The translations under genes and the position numbers were made by a program. The notes below the pieces were generated by a model. The model was not told where the DNA came from and ran no database searches. It was given only the letters and a program-made list of their open reading frames with translations. DNA of 64,000 bases from Trema orientale (taxonomy: Eukaryota > Streptophyta > Magnoliopsida > Rosales > Cannabaceae), in NCBI GenBank assembly GCA_002914845.1, contig JXTC01000017.1, forward strand, positions 64,465 through 128,464, in the 5' to 3' direction. The number at the start of each line of letters is the position of its first letter. Position 1 is the first letter of the stretch. This document shows positions 60,703 through 64,000 of this stretch, piece after piece.

Positions 60703-61143
60703 ACGGGGGAAAAAATAAAGTCTTCTCTTTGTATTATTCAATATTGGTTTACGTATTGCACTTAAGTATCTATATATTCCTATGTGTTGTACCAGTTTCA
60801 TTAATGGAGGTTGATCACCATAAGTTCGTACTTAATTTTGACTAAATTAATGCATGTAATGGTGGAAATTGTATCAAAACTTATTAATCTGGATATTGTT
60901 GTTATTCGAAAACTGAGCAGATAAATCATGCCTCTAAACTAGCTCACAAGATATATTCTAATTTTCTCAAAAATAAAAACGACTCAAGTACTAAAACAGG
61001 GTCTCAAAAATGGGACACTCCTGTAGAGAACATTGTATTATTTTTTATACGTAATATCACCAATTTCAAATCTACTGATATAATAATAATAATTAAAAAA
61101 GTTGCTAAATGGTTTGTACAACTTATTCTTTATAAATATATAA

Positions 61144-61333
61144 GAGTAATTCTAAGATTGCACAAAATATATATATATATATATATATATACAAAACATA
61201 CACAATGATATAGCATACTTTATTAGCTACTTATGAACTTTGGTGACCCTACTTCAAAAATCGTACATGGTTGTTTAAAAGACATATTGGATCGCTATGT
61301 ATGCATATATTTTGTGTGTTTCTATCATTACCC
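61144..61333. mobile_element. Candidate MITE with inverted ends
   Basis: The left end GAGTAATTCTAAGATTGCAC and the right end on the other strand, GGGTAATGATAGAAACACAC, are both followed by AAAATATAT. They match at 20 of 29 positions. The 190-bp body is non-coding and includes a TA microsatellite at 61167-61191. No clear target duplication was found. Confidence 0.55.
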
Positions 61334-62684
61334 ATAAATGAACAGTGACTAGTAAGGAAAATAAATCTCATGGTAGAACCAAAGTATCCTAACTAGCTTG
61401 GCATCCAACACTGCCTTTCTTGCACACAACAACTCTCAGCTAGAAACTTTTATGAGTGTATAGACAAAAGAAAAAAAAAAAAAATTGCATGAGGCAAGAG
61501 ACAACCAAAATGACAAAGGAAACAATCCGAAAAGGAAAATAAGCCATTGCATTATGCCTTATTAAAACCTGACTAGCAAAATCCATTAGGAAAAATACTA
61601 CTAGAAAGGAAAAAAGTACATAGTGGAGACTGTAGTAAAGAAGATACCTTAGATAAACTATTCTTAGAGTGTTTCCTACCCCATCGAAGCAAATTCATCC
61701 ATCTCACTATTCCATTCACAGAAAAATAAGAGAAATAATGAAATTTATAGAAGCAATAAAAATGTATTTCCATCATTTAGCATGAATTTTCCAAGGAATT
61801 AATAGACGAGGGTCTATGATGGATCAATATGACCACAATACTATGTTAATTACTACTGATCTGGGAATTCAAAGTTACAAATCCATCCTCAAAGCCATTC
61901 TTATCTCTCATTTCTTCGTGAAGTTTTGAAGGCCCGTGATGGTGCTTCTCATGGCGGAGATAGTGGGTTTCGATATTGGTCTCATCATATTCAAAGAGCT
62001 TTCATGCTTGAGATGCTATCATTTCAAAGAGCATTTGAATCGATTTACCTTTATGAGCTTTATATCGAGATTTGAGTATTACTTGACGTGAGTTTTGATT
62101 TTGAAGGAGCAACTAATAGAGATTAAAAAGGGATCTGGTTTTAGACGAAAACAAAAAAGAGAAGAATCTAATTTGGGAGTGAAGGCAAAAGAAATGAATA
62201 TGTATGTTAAAGCTGGACATTACATTGGTAGAGGGAGGGAAAAAGGAAGAAAACACAACGGGAAGAATATGGACTCTTCATACAAAAATAGTGGTATTCA
62301 ATGACTTACGTGGCACCATTGTAGGGATTATGCATTGAAAGTATTTGATTTCCTGCAGTGACATTTAAGTTCGGCAAAGACACTTTTGTTTATTTATCTA
62401 TTTTAAGCAATATTTACTATGCGAGATTATTTATATAAATGTAAAACATGTTAAGGTTCGAAGACCAAAATTTGATGATGGAATTATTTACATGAAGAAC
62501 TTTGTGTGGTAGACATATTTCTACATCTAGTCTTAAACATCATTCATAGCTCATAGAATAGAAGTTGGGCACTTAATCTTGTACGAGGGTTGTAGGTTCT
62601 TTCTGTTTCAATCGTGAGTGATGATTCTAATTCATCAAATTATTGAAATTGAATATATAAAAATCCTAGTATACATTAGGTGTA
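61334..62684. other. Intergenic DNA, no gene supported
   Basis: A stretch near 61860-62060 is less AT-rich, but no frame or domain could be recognised. The Lys-rich open frame at 62095-62304 has no family features. Confidence 0.35.
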
Positions 62685-62810
62685 AGTCACACTAGGAATA
62701 GGCGTGAAAGCTTATTATTCCTAATAAGGTAGAATAGAGATTGGGCAAGTCACACCAGAAATAGGCGTGAAAACTTATTATTCCTAATAGGGTGGGGTGG
62801 AGGTCATTAG
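62685..62810. repeat. Tandem duplication, 63-bp period
   Basis: Two copies start AGTCACACTAGGAATAGGCG (62685) and AGTCACACCAGAAATAGGCG (62748), each followed by CTTATTATTCCTAATA. Confidence 0.8.
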
Positions 62811-63555
62811 TTAAGACTCACTTTATAAAAAAATAAAATAATGAAGTCAAATTTATGGACTATATTATTTGAGCTAATAAAGAGTACAATCTTACAATTT
62901 AGTTGATTGATCTCAATAGTTTGATAATATACTCTCATGTATATGAAAACACGTTTATAAGTATGGAGATCACGAGTGTTATTATTAATTTAAGAGCTAA
63001 TATCACCGTATTTAGTTACGAATACTAAGATAATAAATCTTAATACTCAGTAATCAATAATATAATTTATTAAATTATGACTTTATTGTCAAAATCAAAT
63101 TATCTATTTGATGTATTTGAGATAATAAGAAATACCACAAAAAAATAGAGTTTTACCTGCACATTTTTGTATAGATAAAAATGTAAAATGTATGAGTAAA
63201 ATATTTTATCTACATATTTTAAAAGTGTCAAAATATATGGGCAATACTGTGTAGAAAAAGATTTTTACTTACACATTTCATATGTGTGGGTCGATAATAC
63301 TTTACCTAAATAGATATCAAATATGTAGGAGAATAAGTTAATTACATGACAATGAGATGTAGAATGACATGGATTATGACGTGGATGGTGTTATATGGTG
63401 AATGACATGTAAAAACTTACGATGACTTGTCATATGATTTGGCAGTAAACATGGCACATACATGTCAACTAATGTGCATTCCGCAATATTTATTATAATT
63501 TATGATGTGGCAGTTGACATGTATTGACAGATCATATATCAAAATATGTGAGTAA
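62811..63555. other. AT-rich DNA with short dispersed TGACATG motifs
   Basis: ATGACATG/GACATGTA motifs recur between 63340 and 63530, but no element ends or genes could be defined. Confidence 0.3.
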
Positions 63556-63738
63556 AAGAGCATTTTCTTCCTAAGGCACGTGCCCCATTAGTAGATACTA
63601 TGGGACATGAGAATTACACAAGCTTATATAATAATTAAAAGAGAGAGAGAGAGAAGAGTATTTTGTTCATCAGGCACGTGCCCCGTTAGTATGTACTATG
63701 GGGGTATGAGAATTACACAAGCTTATATACTAATTAAA

Positions 63739-63757
<19 letters not shown>
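63556..63757. repeat. Tandem duplication, 98-bp period, with GGCACGTGCC palindrome
   Basis: Both copies carry GGCACGTGCCCC (63575 and 63673), a TAGTATGTACTATGGG-like block, GAGAATTACACAAGCTTATA and a terminal GA microsatellite. The last 240 bases of the window are AT-rich with nothing recognised. Confidence 0.85.
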
Positions 63758-63771
<14 letters not shown>

Positions 63772-64000
63772 TCATTTTTTTTCCTTAGATCAATTTAAAA
63801 GAAAAATGGCCGTTTTTAGCACCTACTTAATAAACAGCCGTTTTATAATTTTATTTTTATAAATGACCTTTTATAGTTGATAGATTTTTTGAAAAAAAAA
63901 ATCAATTTTATAAAAAAAGTAAATCAATTTTTCAAAAATAAATCAATATATTTTGATCTATTAAATACTAAAAATGTCTAATTTTTCAAATAAGTATCAA

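Noticed and set aside
62095-62304. Lys-rich 69-residue frame
   Set aside because: Low complexity, no homologous features and no supporting signals.

Overview
The window is nuclear DNA from a flowering plant, most likely a eudicot. It is AT-rich and gene-poor, and it is dominated by plant-type mobile elements: long Tekay/Del-like and Athila- and Tat-like Ty3/gypsy pieces, Ty1/copia pieces, CACTA, hAT and Mutator-type DNA elements, MITEs and a tRNA-derived SINE. The only host genes I can support are three closely related extensin-like cell-wall protein genes. Species cannot be named from the sequence alone.

Extensin cluster. Gene 1 lies on the minus strand (CDS 24329-24928). Genes 2 (50698-51349) and 3 (59697-60287) lie on the plus strand. 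All three share a proximal promoter with the same TATA box, a signal peptide, an array of 27-residue Ser-Pro(n)/Tyr-X-Tyr units, and an intron in the 3' UTR. They are copies of one segmental unit (about 23460-30480 minus, 46375-52090 plus, 57905-61080 plus). A fourth, gene-less copy of the promoter-distal block lies at about 22470-23145. The cluster is therefore two minus-oriented units facing two plus-oriented units across a repeat-filled spacer of about 16 kb. The proteins should be secreted, hydroxylated, glycosylated and cross-linked through tyrosines in the wall. Genes 1 and 2 each contain a single N inside the repeat, which marks an unresolved assembly gap.

Layout. 1-6300: eroded hAT transposase and hAT-like ends. 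7065-9850: solo gypsy LTR with target duplication. 10770-12790: MITE split by a copia-type solo LTR. 13628-15482: Mutator-like element with long inverted ends carrying an LTR-like segment. 16185-20190: gypsy leader/gag fossil interrupted by another LTR. 20220-22318: non-autonomous CACTA element. 22498-22696: SINE with its duplication. 23640-25200: gene 1. 25560-29242: mosaic of gypsy and copia fossils placed between gene 1 and its distal upstream block. 31235-33132: partial gypsy LTR. 33981-34772: non-autonomous hAT with a nested MITE. 35706-38683: gypsy solo LTR with the same MITE. 40102-41460: Tat-like leader and gag fossil. 44427-44915: 73-bp tandem array. 46375-52090: unit 2 with two insertions. 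53540-57840: LTR fossils and a 29-bp palindromic minisatellite. 57905-61080: unit 3. 61144-64000: MITE and short tandem duplications.

Most polymorphism between the extensin units comes from elements landing in their upstream regions, so the paralogous units serve as empty-site controls for each other. Calls were made by reading the sequence and comparing segments by eye; no database search was run.
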